Origin: Lentibacillus sp. CBA3610
Lineage (GTDB): Bacteria; Bacillota; Bacilli; Bacillales; Amphibacillaceae
Length of the DNA stretch: 64,000 bases
Direction: 5' to 3'
Assembly (NCBI RefSeq): GCF_013373365.1
Contig: NZ_CP035925.1
Location: forward strand, 2,914,001 to 2,978,000
In this document: positions 17,572 to 26,139 of the stretch, piece after piece
Position numbering within the stretch: the stretch's first letter is position 1
Layout of the letters: every line of letters begins with the position of its first letter
Notes under the pieces: model-generated
What the model was told of the DNA's origin: nothing
Database searches by the model: none
The model's input: only the letters and a program-made list of their open reading frames with translations
Translations under genes and position numbers: made by a program

Positions 17572-18045
17572 TTAGTTAAGGGTGAGAATAAACTCTTCAA
17601 CATCCTTACCACGCGCGTTTGCATACCCGCTATCTTCACCCGAAATCATGAACCCACATCTTTTTAAAACCTTTATGGATCCAGTATTGTCTTTTGCAGC
17701 GCGAGCATAAAGTGGACGAATTGAAACCTGTTTTAGAAATTCTTGTAAAGCGTTGGTTGCGATTCCCTTACCCCAGTATTCCTTTCCAATCCAATAGGTT
17801 ACTTCTGGTTCTCCGAACTGCTCGAAGTGTACAATATGGCCAACGACGGTGTTCTCGACAATGATAGTTTGCTTAATAATATTCTTATTCGTAAGTATTT
17901 TGTTCCAGTGTTCAGCGAAGCTATTCCAATCATTAGGGTCCTTACTTGTAAAGGCGGCCATTTGGTTTGCCTCACTGTCCCGTTGATGCTTAAAAAAAAT
18001 AGGAAGGTCATCCTCATTCACATTCCGAAGCACTAAATTGCTCAT
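17572..18045 (-). CDS. GNAT acetyltransferase, RimJ/RimL-like
   Basis: 157 residues from the ATG at 18045 (GAGGGTGAG upstream; a GTG at 18054 overlaps that site). The sequence has the RimJ-type layout: LVLRNVNEDDLPIFFKHQRD start, EVTYWIGKEYWGKGIATNALQEFL acetyl-CoA loop and AAKDNTGSIKVLKRCGF, where the conserved Asn-Ser of motif B sits. Members modify N-termini of proteins or small amines. Target unknown. Single unit between gap repeats 12 and 13. Confidence 0.85.
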   Translation of the reverse strand: MSNLVLRNVNEDDLPIFFKHQRDSEANQMAAFTSKDPNDWNSFAEHWNKILTNKNIIKQTIIVENTVVGHIVHFEQFGEPEVTYWIGKEYWGKGIATNALQEFLKQVSIRPLYARAAKDNTGSIKVLKRCGFMISGEDSGYANARGKDVEEFILTLN

Positions 18046-18149
18046 TAAACTCACCCTCTGTCGTTTACTTTATTCTAGCAAACGTACGTTCCCTAAGCAA
18101 TATATTTTATCGTGTAAAACCACCTTGATATGCTTAGTACCAATTCATT

Positions 18150-18212
18150 TCCTTGTTCAACAAAATGGCCCAATTCAGGATTCTTACTGCAGAAGCGCCC
18201 GATGATAGAACT
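18150..18212 (+). repeat. Gap repeat A copy 13
   Basis: TTTCCTTGTTCAACAAAATGG, CCCAATTCAGG, ATTCTTACTGCAG, AAGCGCCCGATGATAG. Confidence 0.65.
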
Positions 18213-18249
18213 ATTGTTAATTCCTTTATTGTGATTAACGCAAATGTTC

Positions 18250-19536
18250 CTATTTTTTCCAGGGCAAGGAATCATAAATACCTTCCCATGATGGAAAATT
18301 TAGTCGATTGGAAAATACGTTTCCATATCCAATTAAATATAATAAGAGCATCTCCGTATAATACAATCCCAGTTGATTAATTAGGAATTTTTCGGAAGCA
18401 GAATAACTATCTATATTTTGATTACGCTTGGGGTGAGTTATGTGATTTCTATACTTCACCAGTAAGTGTGGACCAGAACCAAAATGTTGACTAAACATAG
18501 AATAATCCCCGGTTAATCGTGTATCAACAGATATTTCATCCAATATCCTTTGTAAGTTTGCTTGGAAGCTATTGCTTTTAAATTCGTTGTTACTGATGAT
18601 TTTGGTTGATTGCTGAGTTAATAATACGTAAGATAATTTTTCTAAGGCTATTTGTGCATTGACAGCCCTATTTTCTATAAACGTTGAATTTAATGCTTCT
18701 ACATACCAATGGATAGTTTCTTTAATTACCCTCTTTGTGAAATTATCCTCAAACTTTGCTGAAATATTATAAAAAAGATCTTTGAGAACTTTCCCCTGTT
18801 GTTTAGGAAACCAGTTTGGCACTTTACGATAAGAACTCATTAAAGGTACAGCAAAGTTACGATAAACAATATCGTTTCCCTTTATGCCAATCTTTATTGG
18901 CATACCTATATGTCTTCCTGCACAAAGACAAAAAACCCAGACAAATATTTCTTCTATCTTAGAAGCTTCACTCTTTCTAAACTTGATACCATCCTTTTTC
19001 TTTATTTCAATAACATGAGTAATATTATGTCCATCACTATCTTCTAATTTAGAAAAAATATTTTTATCTTTAAAGTCATGGCGCATATGGAGTTTTATAT
19101 CCCAATCTTCATAATCGATGGTAATTCCACCTCGAAAACAAAAATTGTCTCTATAAATTGAATCTCCTATATATTTAACAAAACTATTTACGTGTGAATA
19201 GTAACTTTCCACATATGGATCTTCATCATTTTCTATTTGGTAAAGGACTTGCCCTTTCACTAGATAATCATTCTGCACTAAGTCTAAACTTACTCTGGTA
19301 GGTAGCATTCCAGGAACGAGTAGGGTAATATTTTTTTCTTCTATAATATTACTAATTATTACCTCTTCAGATTCTCCAACAAATCTAATAGAAGGCTTTG
19401 GTTTAAAAGAAAAAGAAATAGTCCCATTCAGATGACAATATTTATTTTTACTTTCTAAGTCAAAATCCCCTTCGTATATAGTAACTTCATCCTCAATTCC
19501 GAAAAACAAGGAATCAATAGCTTTAAGGGTACTCAT
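18250..19536 (-). CDS. HEPN-motif protein of unknown function (ApeA-like layout)
   Basis: 428 residues from the ATG at 19536, which has GGGAGGAG upstream; the frame extends to 19590 without a site. The N-terminal half is beta-rich (repeated short hydrophobic strands such as HLNGTISFSFKPKPSIRF and KYCHLNG). The C-terminal half is helical and contains KYRNHITHP at residues 361-369, an R-N-x3-H (Rx4H) motif typical of HEPN ribonucleases. A beta-rich front with a C-terminal HEPN is the layout of ApeA-type abortive-infection proteins, but family membership is inference. It is the last gene of the first array, next to gap repeat 14. Confidence 0.55.
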   Translation of the reverse strand: MSTLKAIDSLFFGIEDEVTIYEGDFDLESKNKYCHLNGTISFSFKPKPSIRFVGESEEVIISNIIEEKNITLLVPGMLPTRVSLDLVQNDYLVKGQVLYQIENDEDPYVESYYSHVNSFVKYIGDSIYRDNFCFRGGITIDYEDWDIKLHMRHDFKDKNIFSKLEDSDGHNITHVIEIKKKDGIKFRKSEASKIEEIFVWVFCLCAGRHIGMPIKIGIKGNDIVYRNFAVPLMSSYRKVPNWFPKQQGKVLKDLFYNISAKFEDNFTKRVIKETIHWYVEALNSTFIENRAVNAQIALEKLSYVLLTQQSTKIISNNEFKSNSFQANLQRILDEISVDTRLTGDYSMFSQHFGSGPHLLVKYRNHITHPKRNQNIDSYSASEKFLINQLGLYYTEMLLLYLIGYGNVFSNRLNFPSWEGIYDSLPWKK

Positions 19537-19605
19537 ACAACTCCTCCCAACAAAAATCATTAATGTATCACTAATAAGAACTAATTCCAAGAAAGTTTAA
19601 AATGT

Positions 19606-19639
19606 TTCTTATTCCGCTAACTGGCCCGATTGTTGAAAT
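19606..19639 (+). repeat. Gap repeat A copy 14 (collapsed form)
   Basis: TTCTTATTCCGCTAACTGG followed directly by CCCGATTGTTGAAAT: left arm joined to right arm without the middle. It is the right border of the first array. Confidence 0.65.
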
Positions 19640-20054
19640 ACCTTTGAAGCCTACAATGTTTAAATTAAGACCATTCGTTACAATCTTTAATTTTATTTTA
19701 ACACAAATATTCAGAATACCTGGATGAATTTTTCAAAATGCATCTCTATTTACATAATATACGCTAAAATAGCATTTAAATTAAAAGGTCTTTTAGCAAA
19801 GCAATTTTGACTCGTTTCATCAATACTTTTAGGGCAATGACAATATTTGTTGTCACTTTGTTATTTATTGTGCTAATACGAATGATAAAATATCAATTTT
19901 TCCGTAAAAACGTTACTATGCCAATAAAAATAGCGTGCTAAATCTTATGTGACTTAGTACGCTAATAAATAATTGTGTAATTTTATATTTCGCCACCGTA
20001 AGTATACTACTCAGACATTTTCCTGGGCCTTGCTTTACTGTTTGAAAACTAAAT
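19640..20054. other. Intergenic stretch, AT-rich
   Basis: No gene seen. It holds an inverted repeat at 19931-19964 (listed separately) and an AT-rich remainder without recognisable promoter pairs. Confidence 0.5.
19931..19964. terminator. Inverted repeat resembling the hairpin at 27525-27553
   Basis: TAGCGTGCTAA and TTAGTACGCTA pair around ATCTTATGTGAC. The loop and the inner GTACTAA-type arm resemble GGGTACTAATC-ATATGTG-GATTAGTACCC at 27525-27553. No T run follows, so it may be a structured RNA rather than a terminator. Confidence 0.4.
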
Positions 20055-20648
20055 TCATTCACTTATAACCCCGCATGCTATCCGCTCACCGGCATCACCT
20101 GATGGCTGTGATTCGTAGTCATCGGCACCGGAATGTATTATCAATGCTGTCCCGCCTTCTTTCAGCAATGAATGATTTTCACCTTTTTCCAGGGTGACCA
20201 TCTCGGCTAGTGCATCTGCAAACACATTCCCGTCCTGGTCAACCTCTATATTTGGCAAATCACCTGCGTGCGGGCCTTCCGGATGTTCAAAGCCATGTCC
20301 CGCATCGGTCGGGTTAAAGTGTCCACCGGCTGATTCGAAGTCCGGCGCTTCACAGATACCATTTTCATGAATGTGAAAGCCGTGCGTTCCAGGCGGCAGA
20401 TCAGAACCTTCCAACGTAACTTTCACGCCGTTATAAACAGGTCTAATGATAACATTCCCGACTGTTTCCTTATCCCCATCATACAATGTGACGTCAATTT
20501 TATCCGTTTCGTCATTCAGGCTGCCGGATGTTTCGATACCGGGCTCCGTACCATGATTTCGGGTTTCTTCCATATCGTCTTCTGTATCTGTACAGCCGCC
20601 CAGCAGCACGGTAAATATCAGCCCGGAAAACAGCATCCATTTTGTCAT
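20055..20648 (-). CDS. sodC: Cu/Zn superoxide dismutase lipoprotein (SodC/YojM-like)
   Basis: 197 residues. Starts MTKWMLFSGLIFTVLLGGC, a lipoprotein signal with Cys19 as anchor, so the enzyme should sit on the outer face of the membrane. The SOD core shows HGFHIHENG (copper His), GGHFNPTDAGHGFEHPEGPHAGDLPN (zinc and bridging ligands) and the C-terminal GGTALIIHSGADD (last copper His), with Cys residues in GICEAP and RIACGV for the disulfide. The start at 20648 follows AAAGGGGATTC; upstream in-frame ATGs lack support. It converts superoxide to peroxide and oxygen; in Bacillus YojM the metal content is atypical. Divergent from the PH-domain gene. Confidence 0.88.
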   Translation of the reverse strand: MTKWMLFSGLIFTVLLGGCTDTEDDMEETRNHGTEPGIETSGSLNDETDKIDVTLYDGDKETVGNVIIRPVYNGVKVTLEGSDLPPGTHGFHIHENGICEAPDFESAGGHFNPTDAGHGFEHPEGPHAGDLPNIEVDQDGNVFADALAEMVTLEKGENHSLLKEGGTALIIHSGADDYESQPSGDAGERIACGVISE

Positions 20649-20770
20649 ATATGTGAATCCCCTTTCCAATATTGGATAATTTTTCAAAACTAGTATGGGC
20701 AATACTGGAAAACTTATACATGAGCTAACCGATTTGATATAATAAAGAAAATGATATGGAGAGTGATCAA

Positions 20771-21148
20771 ATGGGTATTTTCGATGGCATGATGGGGAAT
20801 GCATCCGAAGCTGATACAAAAGAAGTGGAAAAAGAACTCAACGAATTATTATCACCAGCAGAAAACGTGGAACATGCCTATAAACTGATCCGGGATCTGA
20901 TGGTGTTTACGAACAAACGCCTGATCTTGGTTGACAAACAAGGCGTTACCGGCAAAAAAATTGAATATCATTCCATTCCATACAAAAGTATTACACATTT
21001 TGCTGTGGAGACGGCCGGAACATTCGACTTGGAAGCCGAGCTTATGATTTGGATCTCTGGAAGTTCGGAACCTGTACAAAAAACATTTAATAAGCAGCTG
21101 AATATTTATAAAGTACAGAGTGTGCTGGCTGATTACGTATCGGAGTGA
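20771..21148 (+). CDS. Bacterial PH-domain protein (YvbH/bPH-like)
   Basis: 125 residues with the bacterial PH signature: LIRDLMVFTNKRLILVDKQGVTGKKIEYHSIPYKSITHFAVET, followed by the long C-terminal helix (KTFNKQLNIYKVQSVLADYV). The ATG at 20771 follows GGAGAG. These small soluble domains occur widely in Bacillota; role unknown. Terminated by a clear hairpin at 21209. Confidence 0.85.
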   Translation: MGIFDGMMGNASEADTKEVEKELNELLSPAENVEHAYKLIRDLMVFTNKRLILVDKQGVTGKKIEYHSIPYKSITHFAVETAGTFDLEAELMIWISGSSEPVQKTFNKQLNIYKVQSVLADYVSE

Positions 21149-21208
21149 GTATAGGCTACGGGTGCCAAAACAAGCTAATCATTGACTAAAAATCCGATGA
21201 ACATTTAA

Positions 21209-21242
21209 AAGCTGATCCCCGCCATGGGAGATCAGCTTTTTT
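21209..21242 (+). terminator. Intrinsic terminator after the PH-domain gene
   Basis: AAGCTGATC pairs with GATCAGCTT around a CCCGCCATGG-type loop, followed by TTTTTT. It may also serve the converging DoxX gene. Confidence 0.85.
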
Positions 21243-21249
21243 AGGGTAA

Positions 21250-21762
21250 CTACGCTGCAGCAACTGTACGGTTTTTACGTTTTTGTCGTGGATTGTGATT
21301 TTTAAGAAATGGAATTACCCAGCGATCCAATCCATAACGCCCCGCATTATAGCCGGCAACCATCAAGAATACAGTCATTAACACCATTTGTGCGTTCGTA
21401 CTGACAGTACCGCTGAATAAAAATGCGAAATTCATCGTGATACCCATTAATGCTGCAAAGTTAGTGAAAATGCCAAGTATAAGTGCTGCACCTACCAGCA
21501 GTTCACCCCACATGACCATGAAGCTGAAAAGTTCTGCATTCGGCAGTGCGACCGCTTCGAGAAAAGCAGCCCACCATCCTTGAACAGCCGGATTTTCTCC
21601 CCCCGCACTGGCAATGGCTCCTTGCATAAATCCGCTGGCATCAAATTCGCCACTCGTTATTTTCCCAAATCCCGATGTCAGCCATTGATAGCCAATATAG
21701 ACCCTTAAAAAAGCCAATACCCCAGCAATAATTCTATTATGACGCAGAAAATCTAAAATCAT
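21250..21762 (-). CDS. DoxX family membrane protein
   Basis: 170 residues from the ATG at 21762 (AAAGGAG nine bases upstream; the ATG at 21771 abuts that site). Four membrane segments, with LRVYIGYQWLTSGFGKI at the start and MVMWGELLVGAALILGIFTNFAALMG in the middle, as in DoxX/DoxD-type quinone-related proteins such as CatD/MhqP. Some members work in oxidant or sulfur-radical stress. The C-terminus is basic. Single gene. Confidence 0.85.
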   Translation of the reverse strand: MILDFLRHNRIIAGVLAFLRVYIGYQWLTSGFGKITSGEFDASGFMQGAIASAGGENPAVQGWWAAFLEAVALPNAELFSFMVMWGELLVGAALILGIFTNFAALMGITMNFAFLFSGTVSTNAQMVLMTVFLMVAGYNAGRYGLDRWVIPFLKNHNPRQKRKNRTVAAA

Positions 21763-21909
21763 TGTCCCCATCTCCTTTAATATATTTACTATTGTTCACT
21801 ATTTCACAATTAATTTTAAAGATATATCTTTATTATGCTTACAGAATACCATGATTAACTCGCTTAAGGAATATATTTGTTCATCATTTCACATTTATGT
21901 AAAAAAGTT

Positions 21910-21945
21910 ATGGCGGAAATATGGACAATGATATTTCCCGCCATT
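21910..21945 (-). terminator. Terminator on the minus strand
   Basis: ATGGCGGGAAATAT and ATATTTCCGCCAT pair, and reading on the minus strand the hairpin is followed by AACTTTTTTAC. It lies just downstream of the gene remnant at 21955. Confidence 0.65.
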
Positions 21946-21954
21946 TCAAGATTA

Positions 21955-22098
21955 ATCTTCTATTTTACTCCGGCTCAAAACATTCATAACGGCAACAAAC
22001 ATAGCCGCAAAGAACGTAAATACGACTTCTCCACCTAAACGTCCGAGCACAAGTAATAAGGCAAATGGTATTATGACCGCTAACACCAGACTAACGTT
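21955..22098 (-). pseudogene. C-terminal remnant of a small membrane protein gene
   Basis: A minus-strand frame reads VSLVLAVIIPFALLLVLG then RLGGEVVFTFFAAMFVAVM and ends SRSKIED before a stop and a good terminator. There is no start codon with a ribosome site and the frame opens just after a stop in the 21-bp repeats to the right. It appears to be the tail of a gene whose front was lost. Family not recognised. Confidence 0.4.
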
Positions 22099-22165
22099 TT
22101 TGTGACAGTTTCAGCCTAAAAAGTGTGAACTTCAGCCGGAATTGTGACAGCTTCAGCCAAACCCA
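22099..22165. repeat. Second 21-bp tandem repeat, three units
   Basis: Three 21-bp units carry the core GTGACAGTTTCAGCC or variants (GTGTGAACTTCAGCC, GTGACAGCTTCAGCC) followed by six variable bases. The sequence differs from the 5560-5712 tract but the period is the same. Confidence 0.6.
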
Positions 22166-22215
22166 AAATATCCTTCCCTCATTTTACACCTTTTCAATAT
22201 TTTTTCCAGAAGCAC

Positions 22216-22270
22216 TTGACTTTTCAGACATCACACATATACTGTATATATAGATATACACAATATAACA
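22216..22270 (+). promoter_or_regulatory. Promoter and likely GntR operator for the ABC/GntR locus
   Basis: TTGACT (22216-22221), 16-bp spacer, TATACT (22238-22243). An AT-rich dyad, TATACTGTATATATAGATATAC, overlaps the -10 region in two overlapping parts and resembles YtrA-type GntR operators. The GntR gene downstream would be the natural regulator. Confidence 0.5.
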
Positions 22271-22292
22271 CTATTAACATGAGGTGATTTTC

Positions 22293-23015
22293 ATGGCTGA
22301 TTGGAAAGAGGCATGGCGGCTGGCCAAATTTGAAATTAAGGCATCTAAATGGACTTTTCCTCCTCCATTTATACTTATTATTCTTGTCGGAATGGGGATT
22401 GCCAGCTCGATGGGTGAATACCTTAACAACGGGGTTGTCGTTCAGGATTTAGTCTTCACGTTAATATTCACCTTCATGCCCGCCTGGATCAGACCTAAGG
22501 ATTTTCAAATGAAAGCTATTAACGAAACCATGGTGGCTGGCCCTTCTGTCATGATGCTGAAAATGATTCCTGTCCAAGAAGATGTGCTGATCAAGAGCAG
22601 ATTTTTCGTTTATTACGTGCTGGCAATGCCGCTTCAAGTGATTTTTCTGATCATGCTTTATCCCATAACCCCGGCATTATGGGACGTTCTGGCTCTTGGT
22701 GGATACATTGCTTTTTCGGTCATTTGGCTGGCGTTCAGTATTTATTTTGGGAGCATTTTCCCTGCCAGTGAAGCAGGTGACACAACCAAAAAATTTTTTG
22801 ACGTCTGGTACTCGGTGATTTTTTTGATCTGTTATCTCGGTATACTGACTGCCATTCATCTCATAACCGGGCAAGGGATCCTATACTGGACCATTATCGC
22901 TGCACAGAAGTGGCCGCTCCTGTCTTCTGTGATTTCCATTTTGCTGGCATTCGTCGGTGTTAAATACTGGGCACATTATATGAAAAAACATATGCGCAAA
23001 ATGGATTACCTGTAA
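22293..23015 (+). CDS. ABC-2-like membrane protein, probable permease partner
   Basis: 240 residues with about six membrane segments, starting MADWKEAWRLAKFEIKASK after an AGGTG site. The layout (short cytoplasmic amphipathic start, then six helices) resembles ABC-2-type permeases such as those in YtrABCDEF-like loci. It is followed by a GntR regulator and an ABC ATPase with 10 bp and about 3 bp gaps, so the three form one operon. Exact family and substrate not recognised. Confidence 0.65.
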   Translation: MADWKEAWRLAKFEIKASKWTFPPPFILIILVGMGIASSMGEYLNNGVVVQDLVFTLIFTFMPAWIRPKDFQMKAINETMVAGPSVMMLKMIPVQEDVLIKSRFFVYYVLAMPLQVIFLIMLYPITPALWDVLALGGYIAFSVIWLAFSIYFGSIFPASEAGDTTKKFFDVWYSVIFLICYLGILTAIHLITGQGILYWTIIAAQKWPLLSSVISILLAFVGVKYWAHYMKKHMRKMDYL

Positions 23016-23025
23016 GGGGGATTCT

Positions 23026-23415
23026 ATGAAACTGCCAATTGAATTATCAAAAGACTCCCGTGAACCAATTTATCATCAAATCGAAAATCAATTGAAGGCA
23101 CTGATCGCCGGGGGTCAGCTCGCTGCAGGCACCTCCCTCCCCTCGATACGGGCACTCTCAAAGGAGCTGGAGGTGAGTATCATTACAACGAGGCGCGCCT
23201 ACCAAAATTTGGAGAATAATGGATTTATCCGGACAGCTCAGGGCAAAGGAACGTTTGTAGCCGAGATTGCAGCTGCAACCAAACAGCAAGTGAAACATGA
23301 TGCCGTATATCAGACAATGGAAGATGCTGTTGAAACAGCCCTTCGCTATGACTACTCGACAGATCAAGTTGAAGAGATTTTCCATAACATCATAAACACA
23401 CGGAAAGGGGACTAA
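23026..23415 (+). CDS. GntR-family regulator, YtrA subfamily
   Basis: 129 residues. Winged helix domain in the first 75 residues with REPIYHQIENQLKALIAGGQLAAGTSLPSIRALSKELEVS and NLENNGFIRTAQGKGTFVA. The short C-terminal part (about 50 residues) without an effector domain is typical of the YtrA subfamily, whose members repress the ABC operon that encodes them. Located between the permease and ATPase genes, with GGGGG upstream of its ATG. Confidence 0.88.
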   Translation: MKLPIELSKDSREPIYHQIENQLKALIAGGQLAAGTSLPSIRALSKELEVSIITTRRAYQNLENNGFIRTAQGKGTFVAEIAAATKQQVKHDAVYQTMEDAVETALRYDYSTDQVEEIFHNIINTRKGD

Positions 23416-23418
23416 TTG

Positions 23419-24273
23419 ATGGAAGCTTTTGCCGAAATCTCAGAACTTAAAAAGCAAATAGATGATTTCCGTCTTGGACCGATCGATTTGACGATTGAGC
23501 CGGGAACCATTAACGCACTTGTCGGGAATAACGGCTCAGGAAAAAGCACGCTTATAAAACTGATGATGGATCTCGCCACGCCAGACAGCGGACATATAAA
23601 AATATTCCGTACACGCACTGATACAAGTGACGAAACATGGAAAACGAAGGTAGCTTACCTGCCCCAGACACCAATTGGTTATAACCCTTATACAGGCAAA
23701 GATCTGAAGGCAATCACCGCCCCGATGTATCCGGACTGGGATGATGAGGTGTTTGCAGAAATCGCAGGCAAGTTCCATCTTCCACTCGATAAGAAGTATG
23801 GTAAACTATCACAAGGTATGCAGCAAAAACTCAGCCTGGCGTTGACAATTCCAAGAAATGCACCAATTTTGATTCTGGATGAGCCAACGTCGTTTATGGA
23901 TATCCCCTCCAAGGAACTGCTTATGGATATTTTAACCAGATGGATGGATCAGGGAGAGCGCACAATTATCATGGCCAGCCATCAAGCTGCCGATATTATG
24001 AAACTTACGGACTATTTATTCGTATTACAAGATGGAAGAATGAATGGCGTTTTTGAGAAGGACACTTTAGTCAGCAGCTATAAACAGTACTGGCTCAGCA
24101 CGCCACTGCCAAACACGACCGTACCGGGTGAGATCACACGGGAAAATCAGCACATCATTTCCAATCAGCCGGAACAGACAGAGGCTTTCTTCCGGGAGAA
24201 TCATTTGCCTGTTACCAATCGGGCGGCACTGGATCTTGAGGAAATTATCGGATTACTGCTGAGACAACCTTAA
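23419..24273 (+). CDS. ABC transporter ATP-binding protein
   Basis: 284 residues. Walker A GNNGSGKST, a Q-loop region LPQTPIGYNP, signature LSQGMQQK, Walker B ILILDEPT and the switch His in MASHQAAD. The ATG at 23419 is eight bases from AAAGGGG, overlapping the stop of the GntR gene by less than ten bases. The C-terminal extension after the switch region is about 80 residues. It would energise the membrane protein encoded at 22293. Substrate unknown; YtrB-like by context. Confidence 0.88.
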   Translation: MEAFAEISELKKQIDDFRLGPIDLTIEPGTINALVGNNGSGKSTLIKLMMDLATPDSGHIKIFRTRTDTSDETWKTKVAYLPQTPIGYNPYTGKDLKAITAPMYPDWDDEVFAEIAGKFHLPLDKKYGKLSQGMQQKLSLALTIPRNAPILILDEPTSFMDIPSKELLMDILTRWMDQGERTIIMASHQAADIMKLTDYLFVLQDGRMNGVFEKDTLVSSYKQYWLSTPLPNTTVPGEITRENQHIISNQPEQTEAFFRENHLPVTNRAALDLEEIIGLLLRQP

Positions 24274-24291
24274 CGAGAGGAGAGGTGAGCC

Positions 24292-25197
24292 ATGATATTG
24301 CCTATTTTACAAGTGATCGTCATTCATATTGTTTTACCCGCCTATTTCATCTATGAACTGTGGCGGATCAAAACGAAAAACAGACTTGATTGGATCATCA
24401 TCCTGCTGTTTAACATAACATTTATAACCTGGCTGTTTCTTTCCGGCAGCTGGGACTGGATAGGATACTATTTCAAATACATATGGCCTGTTTTGCTGAT
24501 CCCGGCAATTTATTTTTCCTGGCAAAAGACAAAAGACCTGCCGTTTCGAACGACACTAAAAACCGGCCAAAAGTTTTCCCGGGGCATTTATATTTTTCTG
24601 CTGCTCGTCTTCGGCCTATATAATCTCAATATTTTCAGCGGTTATACAACGAGTGATGACCCGATTAACCTTTCGTTTCCATTACAGGAAGGGACCTATT
24701 ATGTCGGGCATGGGGGCAGTTCCACACAGCTCAATTATCATAATGCCTATGAGCCTCAAGCATACGCCATCGATATTGTCGCCTTAAACAGCTTCGGCTT
24801 CCGGGCGAATGGGTTATATCCGAAAGAGCTCAACCAATATACGATTCATGGCGACACCTTGTTCGCGCCATGTGCCGGTGAGATTACGGAGATGAGAGAC
24901 GGGCTGCCTGATATGATACCGCCGGAAATGAATCCGGAACAGCCGGAGGGAAATTATGTCGGGCTCGGCTGTCAGGGAACGGAAGCGGTTGTCTATATCG
25001 CGCATATGCAGGAAGACAGTGTCGCTGTTGATGAAGGCGACACGGTTCAGGCAGGACAGCCGATTGGCACCGTCGGGAATTCCGGCAATACGTCAGAACC
25101 GCACTTGCACATTCATGCCGAGAAAGATGGCGTCGGGATACCGATCGAATTCAATGGGGAATTTTTAACACGAAACGATTTGGTTCGTACAAATTAG
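24292..25197 (+). CDS. Membrane-anchored M23 family peptidase
   Basis: 301 residues. Four or five hydrophobic segments in residues 1-115, then an extracellular LytM/M23 domain with AYAIDIVALN (conserved Asp), DTLFAPCAGEI, VYIAHMQEDSVAVDEGDTVQAGQPIGTVGNSGNTSEPHLHIHAEKDG in pieces, where HLHIH provides the zinc-site histidines. M23 enzymes cut peptidoglycan cross-bridges. The first His of the usual HxxxD motif is not obvious (QAYAID), so activity is uncertain. Starts after GAGAGGAGAGG, 18 bases after the ATPase gene, possibly cotranscribed. Confidence 0.75.
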   Translation: MILPILQVIVIHIVLPAYFIYELWRIKTKNRLDWIIILLFNITFITWLFLSGSWDWIGYYFKYIWPVLLIPAIYFSWQKTKDLPFRTTLKTGQKFSRGIYIFLLLVFGLYNLNIFSGYTTSDDPINLSFPLQEGTYYVGHGGSSTQLNYHNAYEPQAYAIDIVALNSFGFRANGLYPKELNQYTIHGDTLFAPCAGEITEMRDGLPDMIPPEMNPEQPEGNYVGLGCQGTEAVVYIAHMQEDSVAVDEGDTVQAGQPIGTVGNSGNTSEPHLHIHAEKDGVGIPIEFNGEFLTRNDLVRTN

Positions 25198-25212
25198 AGA
25201 GGTGAATGATAC

Positions 25213-26139
25213 ATGGAAACCATGCTGACCGTCGACAATTTAGGAAAAAAATTTAAAGACAAACAGGCCATTCAGGATATCTCCTTTGATGTTCAAAAAG
25301 GTGAAATCATGGCGATTTTAGGACCGAATGGCGCGGGCAAGTCAACGACCATTCGCAATATTATGGGCATCATGTACCCTGATGACGGATCCATCTCCTT
25401 TCGGGGACATGAGGAAATACCACGGCATAAAATCGGCTATTTACCGGAAGAACGCGGGCTGTACCAAAACGTTAAAGTGATGGATATCCTGCTTTATTTG
25501 GCTGAGCTAAAGGACTATCCGCTTAAAAAGGCCAAGGAACGCGCACTTAGTTATTTAAAAAAATTTGACCTCGAAGGACTGGAAAACAGTTCAGTTGAGG
25601 AATTATCCAAAGGGATGGGGCAAAAGGTTCAATTTATCTCCTCCATCATTCATGAACCGGAGCTGTTAATTTTGGATGAGCCTTTTTCCGGACTTGATCC
25701 GGTGAGTCAGGATTTATTTAAAACAGAAATACGCAAGCTGGCGGAAAACGGCACTGCTATTCTGCTGTCATCACATCAGATGAACCTGGTTGAGGAGCTG
25801 TGTGACCGTCTGTTCATGATGCATAACGGCCAGCGGATCATTTATGGTGATATGGATGATGTCAAAGAAAGATACGCCAATTTCAAATGTACCATACACG
25901 GAAAAAATGAACGTCAGGAATTGGAGCATCTGCCGGACGTTGAGCGTGTGGAACAGGGTGACAATACATTTGTCCTCTATCTCGCCAAAGACGTCCATGC
26001 CGTCAACTGGCTCAAAACTTTGCCGGATCACCTGAACGTTCAGGAATTATCGATTGACCGCATATCCTTGCACGAAATTTTCATCGATATCGCAACGGAC
26101 GGGAATATTGTACAGAGAGAAGGTGCTGCTCATGCGTAA
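25213..26139 (+). CDS. ABC exporter ATP-binding protein (NatA/YhaQ-like)
   Basis: 308 residues. Walker A GPNGAGKST, signature VEELSKGMGQK, Walker B LLILDEPFSGLDPV and switch His SSHQM, then an 80-residue C-terminal domain. This domain layout is found in ATPases paired with large ABC-2 permeases such as B. subtilis NatA or YhaQ. The next gene, overlapping by eight bases, is such a permease. Starts after AGAGAGGTG, 15 bases after the M23 gene. Confidence 0.88.
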   Translation: METMLTVDNLGKKFKDKQAIQDISFDVQKGEIMAILGPNGAGKSTTIRNIMGIMYPDDGSISFRGHEEIPRHKIGYLPEERGLYQNVKVMDILLYLAELKDYPLKKAKERALSYLKKFDLEGLENSSVEELSKGMGQKVQFISSIIHEPELLILDEPFSGLDPVSQDLFKTEIRKLAENGTAILLSSHQMNLVEELCDRLFMMHNGQRIIYGDMDDVKERYANFKCTIHGKNERQELEHLPDVERVEQGDNTFVLYLAKDVHAVNWLKTLPDHLNVQELSIDRISLHEIFIDIATDGNIVQREGAAHA

